DNA from: Antitrichia curtipendula
Lineage: Eukaryota > Streptophyta > Bryopsida > Hypnales > Leucodontaceae
Direction of reading: 5' to 3'
Assembly (NCBI GenBank): GCA_951230915.1
Contig: OX579634.1
Location: 43,413,570-43,477,569 of the forward strand
Length of the DNA stretch: 64,000 nt
Under the pieces are notes generated by a model. The model saw nothing but the letters and a program-made list of their open reading frames with translations, did no database searches and had not been told where the DNA came from. The translations under genes were made by a program, and so were the position numbers. This document shows, piece by piece, positions 24,486 to 35,264 of this stretch (position 1 is its first letter; each line of letters starts with the position of its first letter).

Positions 24486-25014
24486 GGCTTGAATTCAAAA
24501 CAAGTTGGATACTATTTCATTTAAAATTTTCAATCCCAACCCATATTTACATATCCCCATTACAATAAAATACCGTTCCACTTGAATTAGAAAATAAGGG
24601 AACTAGTATTTCATTTCAATCCCAAACCCTCGTAGGATCCCATTACACAAATAAAATTTTCTAGTGGAATGCTTGAATTCAAAACAAGTTGGATACTATT
24701 TCATTTAAAATTTTCAATCCCAACCCATATTTACATATCCCCATTACAATAAAATACCGTTCCACTTGAATTAGAAAATAAGGGAACTAGTATTTCATTT
24801 CAATCCCAAACCCTCGTAGGATCCCATTACACAAATAAAATTTTCTAGTGGAATGCTTGAATTCAAAACAACTTGGATACTATTTCATTTAAAATTTTCA
24901 ATCCCAACCCATATTTACATATCCCCATTACAATAAAATACCGTTCCACTTGAATTAGAAAATAAGGGAACTAGTATTTCACTTCAATCCCAAACCCTCG
25001 TAGGGTCCCATTAC
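24486..25014 (+). repeat. Tandem triplication, period about 184 bp
   Basis: Three near-identical units start at about 24486, 24671 and 24855. Each begins ggcttgaattc or a close variant and contains ccgttccacttgaattag and ccctcgtagg. A fourth, partial unit follows the second promoter-like block at about 25637-25790. No coding frame. Confidence 0.8.
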
Positions 25015-25019
25015 ACCAA

Positions 25020-25620
25020 AAAAAATTTCATTTTCAGAAATCTCCTTTTTTCCTTGGGTGGTTCCTAATTCTTAAGTGCTTGGTGAAGGCAAGAAGGAGA
25101 AGTTTGGCACCAAGAAGGGAGCCACATGCTCCACGGTCTTTGAATTTAAAAAGTAGTTGGACCTCTTAATGGAGCCATTGACTTGAAGATATTCCCGAAC
25201 CGAAATGAAGAGCTGGATGCATTAATGGGTTCTCCCTCTCCATGGGAAGGAAGAATCCCATGGCCAAGTTCAAAATAAACTTCACTTCCCCCCCACACTA
25301 TGGCGGAGGATTGGGACGTTCGCGCCCCTTCAAGTCACCGCCCTGCCTTCAAGTCCCCGCCCTGACGTCCGTGCCCCGACCTGAAGTCCGCGGCCTTACC
25401 TGAAGTATGTGTGGAAATTTATCCAAGCTCCCAGACCTGAAGTCCCTCCAAGCCAAATTTGAACTCCCTCTATGACAAAGTTGAACACGCGAATTCACAA
25501 ACTTGAATTCACAAATATCTGAACCCCTAAATGCCCAAGGCACCGAACTTGGGTGTTGACCCCCTTTTGAGTTTGAAATCAAAACCCTAACGAATTTGCT
25601 CAATGTAGAAGTTTATATTT
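25020..25620 (+). repeat. Promoter-like block, duplicate 2, with GC-rich array
   Basis: Near-identical to 23790-24450, with a shorter GC-rich array at 25310-25400. Duplication of about 1.23 kb, including the 184-bp units, is the simplest explanation. No transposase frame follows it. Confidence 0.75.
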
Positions 25621-25789
25621 TTGAAATATTGTTTTGGAAGGCTTGAATTCAAAACAAGTTAGATACTATTTCATTTAAAATTTTCAATCCCAACCCATAT
25701 TTACATATCTCCATTACAATAAAATACCGTTCCACTTGAATTAGAAAATAAGGGAACTAGTATTTCATTTCAATCCCAAACCCTCTAGT

Positions 25790-26405
25790 AGCCCCTTACA
25801 AAAAAAACCCGTTGAAGGTGAATTCCCAAAAAATCTTAACAAGTATTTCACCTCAATTCCAAAGCCTTCTCGGATCCCATTACCAAAATGTACCATTGAA
25901 CTTGAATTAAAAAATAGCTTAAGTAGTATTTAATTTCAATGCCACCCCCTTTTGGGATCCCATTACACAAATACAATTTTTCCAGTAGAATGATTGAATT
26001 GAGAAATAACATCACTAGTATTTCATTTCATTCCCAAACCGCTTTCGTATCCCCCTTACCAAAATGTAGCGTTGAACTTGAATTAAAAAATAGCTTAAGT
26101 AGTATTTGATTTCAATACCAACCCCTTTGGGATCCCCATTAGAAGAATATACCGTTGAAGTCTTCAAGATCCAAACCCTTGTAGCTTCTTCTTCCGAAAA
26201 CAAATCTTTCAAGTATATTTCAATGCATTATAATGTGTATTAGATTTCAATCCAAACCCTTGTAGCCATTTATTTTAAAAATAAAGCCTTGAAACAAAAA
26301 GCCAAAAAAGTATAAGTTGGTTATGATTTGATTTGTAAAATTCAAATCTTTAATTCAAAATAGGTTCTATTTAGAAGAAATAAATAAAAATTCTTGAACT
26401 CGAAT
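25790..26405 (+). other. AT-rich hAT interior, no gene
   Basis: Short diverged repeats of the same family as the 184-bp units (cttgaattaaaaaatagc and tttcaatgccaccccc types) at irregular spacing. No reading frame is supported. Confidence 0.4.
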
Positions 26406-26409
26406 TTAA

Positions 26410-27332
26410 CCCCTAAAGTCTCATTGTCCCCTCGAGGGACAATATGGATTTTGGGCAGGCTACTACGGCCTCAATATTCATCATTATTTTTTGAAACTAT
26501 TTGTGAAGATAGATAGATACATTAGCTTTATGGATATATAATTTTTATTTCAATCGGTGCCCGGGAGCAAAAGTTATGGCACAAAAGGTCCATTTTTTCA
26601 ATGCGGCGGGCAGAAATCTTCTCACACAATTTTTTCTCTTAAAATTCTTAAAAATTATTTTCTCATAGATGGTACTTTTATCTATATGGGAAGCTTTGAT
26701 TCATTCCATTTGGATTTGTTATATGAAAGTTATGGACAATCTTATTTTTCGGGCAGTTAGAGCATCTTCTTGAAAAAAGAATTTATAGGATTCATTTTGG
26801 AATGCAATTTTCACAATTTTTCAAAAATAACTATTTGACGAGGGTAAGTTTGCTTGCTCAAACAATCTCAACATTTGGATTATAGTATTTTAATTCTATC
26901 TTAGAGTTGTTGACGATTTAGTTTTTTTTCTCAATCTTGGACCTACTTCTACTTAACAATTTTTCAAAGAATGAAAACCAAGTGAATCTTTTTTGAAATT
27001 TTTATCCTAGATTCTCAATTCAAGTGTTCAACATAAAAAAAATCAAATTCAAATTTGTAGTGCAATTTTTTTTTTAAATGGTGGTCCCAGTCATCTGAAA
27101 TTGCAAACCAATGTTCAAAAAGACAAGTTCTTCCAACTTTGAATGCTGACATCTTGTAATTGGTACGGTCAAATTTTATGAAATTTTTACCACATGATCT
27201 GAGATAAATTAAGTACAAGATCCTACAATTAGATTCTTAAGAAAGTGTTTTTTCTCTTTTCTTCGATGAATGCAATAGAACTAACAGCTTTGAGTAGTTT
27301 TTGATAGAAAAATGGCCTTGGGACTTTAGGGG
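26410..27332. mobile_element. TTAA-flanked MITE-like element, copy 2
   Basis: The left end is CCCCTAAAGTCTCATTG and the right end, reverse-complemented, is CCCCTAAAGTCCCAAGG. TTAA lies at 26406-26409 and 27333-27336. It is 923 bp, the same length as copy 1, and shares interior segments with copy 1 and with the degraded copy at about 13600-14636. Non-coding. Confidence 0.78.
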
Positions 27333-27439
27333 TTAAACAAATACATACCTTGTCTTTCATTAGGACTCTAAACCCTTTGAGATTCTACTCACACAAATTT
27401 TTTCCTTCTTGTTTGGAAGTTCAATTTCATTTTCTAAAT

Positions 27440-28155
27440 TTTTTTTGTTTTGGGTGGTTCCTAATTCTCAAGTGCTTGGTGAAGGCAAGAAGGAGAAGTT
27501 TGGCACCAAGAAGGGAGCCACATGCTCCCATACATGATCTTTAAATTGAAAAAGTGGTTGGACCTCTTAATAGAGCCATTGACTTGAAGATATTCCCCAA
27601 AGTCAAATGAAGGGCTGCCTGTATTAATGGGTTCCCCCTCTCCATGGGAAAGAAGAATCCCAGGACCAAGTTCAAGACCCCCCCCACTATGGCTGAGGAG
27701 TGGGATGTCCGCGCCCCTGCGTCCGCGCCCCGACGGGAAGTCCACGCCCCCCACGTCCATGCCTGCACATGACGTCCGGGCCCCATAGAAAAACTGCCCT
27801 CTTCTGACGTCCCCGCCTGCACATGACGTCCGGGCCCCATAGAAAATTGCCCTCCTCTGACGTCCCCGCCCCTGCAGAATAGGTCCCCGCCCCTGCACTC
27901 CAAGAGTATAAAGGCAACCCTGTTGCACTCTGCTTCCCTACATTTGTCATCTTGGCCTCATAATCTTGGACTTCAATTCAGTTTGAGCTCCTTGTGAGTC
28001 TACTTGGGTGGCAGATGGCCATGGTTTACTGTTGAGGTGATGTAAAAATCAGTTCAAACAGTGGATTGGCGCTAACTATTATTTTGTCCTTTTCAATTGG
28101 TGTGATAGCCTCTTCTACTTCCTACAAGAACACGTTTGCATTCGTTGTGAATGCA
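27440..28155 (+). promoter_or_regulatory. hAT transposase promoter and leader
   Basis: This is the third copy of the promoter-like block (compare 23790 and 25020). It is followed by a GC-rich array at 27705-27895 (units ctgcgtccgcgccccgac, gacgtccccgcc), a TATA-like tataaag at 27907-27913 and about 240 bp of leader before the ATG at 28156. The array unit is the same as in the subterminal arrays, consistent with autoregulation by transposase. That is an inference. Confidence 0.6.
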
Positions 28156-31100
28156 ATGGGAAGTCAACGAAAGCAAACAAAAGAATGGGAACCATGGTAT
28201 AATTTCTCTGAGAATGGGAGTAAAGTCAGCTGTGTTTTCTGCAATGCGACATTTAGCTATAAACGCGAGCGTGCTTTTGCTCACTTTGGGTATGGCGCAA
28301 AGTCCGAGAGGTCAATTTGTCGTAGTGCGCCGCGACCTGTACGCCACCGATTTGCAAATTGTGCAAACTTTGTCCCGCAACGATTGAGCCCTGAGGACAT
28401 ATATGAAGGAGAATCAATTCCCAGTGGTCCATCAAGAGCAACTCCAGTCGCAAGTTCAAGCCAATCCGCTCAGAATGAAGTGACAGGAGGAGGCCCCGGT
28501 AGGAACCAGGCTGAAGGGGCTACTCTCCATGAAGGGAATGATCCAATAGAGAGGTCTCAAAGTCTCGCTGCATCAAATTCCACGAGATCTGGGACATTAC
28601 TTCAGCAACGCATGCAGGATGCTTTTAACATTGCAAAGAGGAAAGAGTTAGATGACAAGTGGGCATTGTTTTTTTATGAGGCAAACGTGCCATTTAATGT
28701 GGCAAGAAATCCAATCTTCATTGAGGCTGTGAGGGCAACCTCAGTGGCAAGGTTTGAATACAGTCCACCTTCTTATCATCAGTTCAGGACTAAGTTTATT
28801 GAACCCAAGAGGTTGCAGATTGAGAAGCAAATCGAAACCAAAGTTGGTTTTGTAGTGAAGCATTACGGGGTGACAATATGCACTGATGGCTGGGATGACG
28901 TGAACCAGAGGCCCCTAATGAATGTGATGATGTCGTGCCCTTCTGGTGATGTATTTTTGGGGGCCATTGACACTACCAGACAAAGGAAGTCCATGCACTA
29001 CATATCAGACCAGATGAAAGTATTCATTGAGAAAGTGGGTCCGAAACACGTCACGCAAGTTTGTACGGATAATGCAGCAAACATGCTTGGGGCAGTGGAC
29101 GATATCATTCACACGTACCCGCACATTTTCAAACAAGGCTGCATGGCACATGCCTTGGATCTCATGTTGGAAGATTGGGCCAAAATAAAAGAATTCCAAG
29201 ATTTAATTGCTCGGGCAAAAAGATTGTGCCAGTACATTCGGAACCATCACGCGACCATGTCTGTTTTCCAGGAGTTGAGTCCGAGCCTTTAGCTCGTAGT
29301 GCCAAATGAAACCCGCTTTGCTTGTAAATTTCCTCATGATGCACCGACTGGAGAAACTTCGAGGAGTAATCGTGCGATTAAAAGACCATCCACGCGTTCA
29401 AAATTACTTTGCTGGTCTGCGAAACAGACAAAATGGGGAGCAAGCAGCTACGGCTGCAGGTAATGTGGTGTCAACTATCACAGATGTGGGCTTTTGGCAA
29501 CGATGTGTGAATTACTTGCACATGACTGAAGACGTGTTGAGGGCATTGCGCATATTTGATGGCCGAGAACCAGCTATGGGTCGGGCGTGGCTTGTAATGC
29601 ATAGTTTGAGAGCCCATGTGTTTTCTTTAAGAGAGCCACCCTTCAACCTACGAGATGACATAGCCACCATCATGGAGGAGTCTTTCGAAACAAGGTGGAA
29701 CATGGTCTTTTCGGATGTTCACTACGTCGGGGCCCTTCTAAATCCGTATCTCTTGGATAACGTGGCGCTTAGGGCTGATGGAATTGCCCTCCGTGCATTA
29801 TATCACGTCATCCGCAAAATGGAAAATGTAGTGGGTGTACAGTTCAACGTCGTGATGGCGGAATTAACAGAATTCGAGGAGGGCACAGGGCCATATAGTG
29901 CTGCTGAGACACCCGACATCCGAGCGACAAATATGCTTCCCCACCAATGGTGGCACAGAGTTGGAGATCGAGCACTATCAAAGATTGCCGTGCGTATTCT
30001 ATCATTGACATGTTCAGCATGCTCATGTGAAAGGAATTGGAGTATGTATTCTTTTGTCTACAACAAGGTCCGGAATCGGTTAGCCCCGAGAAGGCTGAGT
30101 CATTGGTATATATCTATACCAATAGCCGTGTACTTCAGCAGAGACCAGAGGCCGATCCGGTTCGTTGGTACGATGCTAATATCTTATCGGAGGATTCTGA
30201 TCCGGATGCCCTTGGCCCTGTTCCGGTGGGTGAACGCAATCGTGAATTTGACGTGCTGGCAGTTGAAGAAGAGGAAGACGCTGATGTGGAGGCAAACCAA
30301 GCACCTGGAGAGTACCAACCAAATCCAGACTTGTGGAGGGCAGGGGCCGATCACCTCGAGGAAGCTAGAAAATTACTACGGAGATGATGATGAAGTGGAA
30401 GAGGAAGTTCTCCTTGGTCGTTGGGGCCCTTGGGGCCCCCCCCCTTGTCCCTCAAAATCCAGTCGTTCCGGAAGTGCAGCCTTTGTCATCGTCTTCGGAG
30501 AGTGATGGCGCGGACGCAATGGATGTCAATGATGATAATGTTCCCTCCGACAACAACGACGACCTCCCTCCGGAAAACGAAGGAGGAAATGGAAATGGCG
30601 GTGGGAATTTGAGGAACAATGCAACTCAGAGTACTGAAGGATCTGTTAGCGATCGTGATGGCAGTAGGGGGCCCGGAGGAGTGGGTGGCCGCGACAGCAA
30701 TAGAGTTGTCGAAGGACGCCATGGCCAAAACATTGGAAATACAGGGATGGCACAATCAATTGCAAGAAATGTCACGAGGATTTCTGTAGCGGGAGCAAGG
30801 CGTTTTGACCCTAAACGTTTAGATACCAGTGATGTTTTTGCGTTTACAGACCCACTTGAAGACGAAGCCCGTGTACCCCCACCGGTTGCTGTGCGTACTG
30901 TTCTTCCTAACCGGAATACACCAGTACAGGGTTCCCTTAACCCTTCTTCTTCCGCAACTTCGAGTGCTCACCGTCGACCTTCCCAACAAGAGCTAGGCTC
31001 AGTGGGAAATGTTGAATTCACGCCTCAAAGCATTTCAAATGTGACAACGGGTGGTAGACCCCCTACCGCCCCTCGACCCATAGAAAACTACGCCATGGGT

Positions 31101-31671
31101 GAATATCGACAAGGACGTGGAAGGACTGCCGTCCGTGGAGGAGCAAGGGGTCGGGCGGAGACTGAAGATCGTGCAGGGATTGGAGGCCGTGGTATTAGAG
31201 GTGGACGAAACAACAACGAAGCGTCATCATCTAGGCCTGCTAAACGCCCTCTCAGAAGAATTGGGGTTCCCCGCCCAAACGTGGTGATAGCGCCATTCTT
31301 GAATAAATATGTTCCAGGACCAACTTTGTCCACTCCAGCGTATGTTGTTCCTCCACTTCCTTGAGTACAAGGAGGCCCCACTATAAATTCTGAAGCGGAG
31401 GACCCTAGAGCTCAACGATACAAGAGGTTTAAACGCCATCGTAGGCAGGGTGAAATAGCTGTAGAGCTTCGAAATGATAACTTGGAAGTGGAGGGCCACT
31501 GGACAGACGGTGACGATGGAGGAGATGAACATGGAACTAGTGAAGGCGGTGATGATGAAGACGACCATGATTGTGATGAGGCACCAGCAAATGATGATGT
31601 GGTAATTTAAAATCCTGCATTACCGGTTCCGGGTACACAAGAAGTCCGCAGATCAAGTCGTTTCAACAATT
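28156..31671 (+). pseudogene. hAT transposase with acidic and RG-rich C-terminal extension, broken
   Basis: ATG at 28156. A BED-type zinc finger comes first (CVFCNATFSYKRERAFAHFG). Then comes a DUF659-like catalytic region with Asp in CTDGWDD and CTDNAAN (28880-29085) and a GCMAHALDLMLEDW segment. Later are PHQWWHRVG and SCSCERNWS with the catalytic-type Glu, and the RNRL dimerisation region. Damage: in-frame TAG at 29290-29292, a one-base shift near 29330, a shift near 30100 within the dimerisation region, a further shift near 30390, and in-frame TGA at 31362-31364 and TAA near 31608. Downstream of the hAT dimerisation domain about 400 codons remain open: acidic, Asn/Asp-rich, then RG-rich (GRGRTAVRGGARGR) and acidic again. 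Most hAT transposases lack such a tail; a DNA- or RNA-binding role is speculation. Confidence 0.85.
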
Positions 31672-32555
31672 GAGGGGCACCCGACACCATTAGTAGATTT
31701 TCAATCATCATGAGTTCAAGACAGTTGCACCAATTGAAACATGAAGTAATGAAGATCTACAAGAACAAGAAGGAGGGTAGGAGATAACCAATGGAAGAGG
31801 AGGCGTATCTTGAAAGTATAGATTCATTGTGTTGTGAACTTCTTATTGTACTGAACAATGCTTGAAATTTATAAATGTTGTTGGTTATCTGAAATAATGA
31901 AGTCTCCAATTGTGTTTGCAAAACTATCGCATTTGCCATGCATGTAGATGACATTTGTGAGTGCAGTTATGTTGAATAGTAGAAGATATTGTCCATAGAA
32001 TTTTCAAGTGCAAGTACAACAATGGTCAATGACAACAATAAAGTCAATGACATCAAACCCTAAACCCTTCGCCCTAAACCAAGCAAAAGAAATTGAATGA
32101 TTTTTTTTTGGAAATAGGCACTACATTGCTAGTTTGTTAGAAGGATTTTGATTTAAATCTAATCCAATTAGATGGACAACAAATATCACACGCATTTGAT
32201 GTTGATTCCAAACCGTTTGAGCTTCTATTTACAAAAATGAAAACTTCAAGTACAACCCCAAAAAACGTACCTGAATTTCAAATCCAAACCATTCTAATAT
32301 CCACTATCCAGCAACGAAAACGAACTCATTGAACTTGAAACCAAAATTGACATAACTTGTATATGATTTGAAATCCAAACCCTTGTACAGTTGTATCCTC
32401 AAATTTGTAAACCAACCCTTTTCAAGATGACTACAAAGATGTCTCTTTGTATTGGATATGAATTTGAGACACTTGTAGCCACTATTTTTCAAAATAAAGC
32501 TTTCAACATGATCCTGGAAAAAGTAGAACTTCTACTTCATTCAAATTAAACTGTA
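31672..32555. other. hAT interior after the transposase, no gene
   Basis: Probably the transposase 3' untranslated region, then AT-rich sequence with short repeats of the aatccaaacccttgta kind also seen at 22500-23700. No coding frame. Confidence 0.45.
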
Positions 32556-32556
32556 G

Positions 32557-32700
32557 CGTCCCCGCCCTCCTTAACACGTCCGCGCCCCAATGAATCCGTC
32601 CACGCCCGGCGCCCCGACGAATCCGTACGCTCCCCGACGATTCCGTCCGCGCCCTACACTCAGGTCCCCGCCCTGACTTTCACGTCCGTGCCCTAATTCC
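32557..32700 (+). promoter_or_regulatory. Right subterminal array of the hAT element
   Basis: Seven units of GTCC(C/G/A/T)CGCCC-type sequence, mostly 10 bp of motif plus about 10 bp of variable spacer, giving a 20-bp period. Orientation is opposite to the left array (13454-13527), as expected for subterminal transposase sites. Confidence 0.7.
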
Positions 32701-32857
32701 AGTGTGGACCGCCAGCGTGGACAATTGGAATTTTTCAAAAATGAAAGGCATCTGGCTTGTCCAGACCGTCCGGCCGTCCGGTCCGGTTTGCCCGTCCGTC
32801 CGTCCCGTCCGATCACCCTGACCCGCCCGATATGACAACCTTGAGTAGAACACGCCA

Positions 32858-33355
32858 CATCATGGGATCCCCCGATGAAATGTCGTAGAGACTCTAAGGA
32901 AATGCGAACCAAACCTCAAGTGCAAATGAGGAAGGAACAAAATCCGACATCGTGGGACATCACGATGCATCATTGTGTGCCGCCTCATCGAACACAGACG
33001 AACAGGTGAATAGGCCTCAAAGATTACTCATCGTGGGATCTCATGATCGATGTAGACAATACCCTGTGAAAATCATTAATAGAAGGCGGCCGTGAACTAT
33101 CCCGAAAGCATGACCGACATACTTCAGAGGTCATCGTGATTTCCTACAATGTCTATGCCATCGTGATATCCTACGATCTAGAAGCTGTCGTGATAGCCTT
33201 ACACTCCACCATCCAGTTAGTTAGGCGATATCCCGTTCTATTTTGTCCCAAAACAAAGAGTAGGCGTCATAACGACTGCTAAGTAGAATGAATCACAGAT
33301 GTCTTACGTCTCAAGGAAATGTCATAAAATCAACAATCGTGATATCCTACGATTG
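32858..33355. repeat. Dyad-repeat cluster 4 (gene B intron 1, right of hAT)
   Basis: Copies at 32858-32877 (catcatgggatcccccgatg), 32948-32967 (catcgtgggacatcacgatg), 33029-33048, 33132-33151, 33159-33178 (catcgtgatatcctacgatc) and 33334-33355. A weak copy lies near 33186. The hAT sits between this cluster and the one at 13147-13266. Confidence 0.8.
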
Positions 33356-33447
33356 TGCCTGTAATACAAGCATATAGAGAGAATTAGAATTGCAAGACTA
33401 TTGATTTTCCATCTCCCTCACTAACATCATTGTCTACAATGCTGCAG

Positions 33448-34771
33448 AGAACATCAATTCAATGACGGTTCGGAAGAGTGTTCACCGAGGAAGCTTAGTC
33501 ACTTTGTCGACTCCTGGATCCGCGACTTCAAGTACAAGGGTCCACATAAACCTGGAGCTATATTCCGATGCGACCAAAGCGTTACAGAATGGGGCCTGGT
33601 CTGGAAGGTTGAGAGTAATGGATCAGCTTTGATTCTTCCCTCTATCCTGAACAACGGCAAGGGACATGGAACAGTCGGTCTCAAGGTCGTGGAAGTGCAA
33701 GGACTTGACAACAAAACAGCGCTTCTTGTCATAGAAGAGAAGGTACCCCTATCCACTGAGTCCATTACCTACAGCTTCATTCTAGACTACGAGACAATGA
33801 ACATGGGACTCTGTGAGACCATGACAGCCAAGGCGCATTTGATGTGCAAGGACCCCGCAAAGCCTTCATGGAAGCCTCAAGAAATGAAGAACCAATGGGA
33901 TATCATTTAGGAAGATTTGGCTGAATCGAGTGCTGCCTCCAAGGCAGTCGAAGAGGATGCTCCCACGCCGTCACCGGCCAAGAAGACCAAGAAGAGGAAG
34001 TCAGTGGTTGGAGCTCCAGGCAATGACGATGATGTCGGACAGGGTTCAGCCGGAAAGAGGAAGAAAGCTGAGACCCCGCTTTTGCTACACGAGGCTGTCG
34101 CTCTAGAGGAAGCAGAGATCAAGAAGATGCGACCGGAGCAAATGATGGCAATGAAGACATTGTACGAGAAATCCTTCAGTGGCTTCTACAAATGGGGAAG
34201 AAAAGCCCTTCGTGACAAAAATGGGGAGTTGATCTGCGTCAACATGAAGTGCCTACACGAGGCATCAAAAGCACTGCTCGTATACAGAGCCATCGATCCT
34301 GAACGGCTGGACAGAATCACGAGGAAGGCACGTATCACGCCAGATTATGACTCAGAGAGCAGAGTGATTATAGTCCTCCCACTTAAAGTTGGCCCATACG
34401 GCCCAAATGGCGTGGTGACACACTACGAGAAGACACCACCGAAACTAGAAATCTTTGAAGACCCGAAGACGCAATACTTCATTATTGGGGGACAACACAC
34501 TGTTAAGGCCTTCAAGAACCTGATTGATGCTAAGGAAATTCCCGAGGCCGACAAAAAGCTCGCGTCTACGTTCTACATCATTCCAGTCTTGACATCCAAG
34601 GTCAACCACGGAGACCTACTGCACTTCTCGCGGGCACTGAACCAGAATCTCGCTGGTGAACAAAAAAAGATGAATTTCACCAAGCAGCTCTTGTACGCAA
34701 GAACGAAATGGCGCAATATGGGAAGTCCGCAACCCGCCATAATGGGGAGAACTCACAAGCAAGAGTATAAT
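33448..34771 (+). pseudogene. Gene B exon 2: unknown N-terminal domain plus ParB/Srx-like segment
   Basis: Acceptor tacaatgctgcag (to 33447), donor AAT|GTAAGA at 34772, phase 0. The first about 150 codons (HFVDSWIRDF onward) are a beta-rich domain I do not recognise. An in-frame TAG at 33908-33910 is followed by a basic Lys-rich linker with a nuclear-localisation-like KKTKKRK. Later, EIFEDPKTQYFIIGGQHTVK near 34460-34515 resembles the ParB/sulfiredoxin fold motif in which GERR or DGQHR precedes a helix. This is a family-level guess from a short motif. Such domains bind or cut DNA in bacterial relatives and are uncommon in plant nuclear genes. Confidence 0.55.
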
Positions 34772-35264
34772 GTAAGATTCCAATTCATATTTATGTTGAC
34801 TCTACATCTCAATGGAACACTTAGCAGTCATCGTGGGATCCCCTGATCGACTTGTACTTACAGACATAAGCAGGTGACATTGTAATGAAATCACTGTGGG
34901 TTCCACCATTGCTCCGGCAAAGCATTCTCAAATCCTCTGTGTACATAACTAAGGTTTGTGTGATTTGGTTTCTGGCTTCATTTCTAGGAATTGTATTGTG
35001 GATTCCTGTTCTTGACTTTTCGGATCAACTATCGGAATATCAATCGTGTGATCCCACGATGTCCATGTTTGTGTTCTACTTCCATTTCCTTCACAATGTC
35101 GTCATTGTAATATCCTCTGATGGTTTTCTAGTCTATCCCACACAAGTGACGCTATGCCGATTTGTTTTATTGTAACTATCGATGATCGTGGGATCTCACG
35201 ACTTCGTATCCCATTCATGGTGTAGACCTAATCATTGGGTACTCACTTTGACTCTGTTGTGCAG
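34772..35264 (+). other. Gene B intron 2 with three dyad repeats
   Basis: Donor GTAAGA, acceptor ctgttgtgcag|GCA, phase 0 on both sides, 493 bp. Dyad repeats lie at 34829-34848 (catcgtgggatcccctgatc), 35041-35061 (caatcgtgtgatcccacgat) and 35183-35202 (gatcgtgggatctcacgac). The exons on both sides are essentially free of them. Confidence 0.7.
34829..35202. repeat. Dyad-repeat cluster 5 (gene B intron 2)
   Basis: Three copies in one 493-bp intron, each 18-21 bp, spaced about 212 and 142 bp. They help show that the repeats prefer introns. Confidence 0.8.

Larger units (their letters stand above)
13325..32843 (+). mobile_element. hAT-superfamily transposon, 19.5 kb, with 8-bp target duplication
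   Basis: Ends are CAGGGTTGTCATACTGG on the left and, reverse-complemented, CAAGGTTGTCATATCGG on the right. The flanks carry an exact 8-bp duplication, agtagaac, at 13317-13324 and 32844-32851, the length expected for hAT. A hAT transposase lies inside on the plus strand. At 19.5 kb it is far longer than typical hAT elements because it also carries a kinase-like gene, a coiled-coil/RING-like gene, TTAA MITEs, a LINE tail and duplicated blocks. Subterminal GTCCNCGCCC-type arrays occur at both ends in inverted orientation. All three genes have in-frame stops, so this copy is probably not autonomous now. Confidence 0.92.
12909..33447 (+). other. Gene B intron 1, expanded by a hAT insertion
   Basis: Donor GTAAGT at 12909 and acceptor tacaatgctgcag ending 33447. 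Without the hAT (13325-32843 plus one 8-bp duplication) the intron would be about 1.0 kb. The ancestral intron sequence on both sides (12909-13324 and 32844-33447) carries dyad repeats at 13147, 13198, 13249, 32858, 32948, 33029, 33132, 33159 and 33334. Confidence 0.5.
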
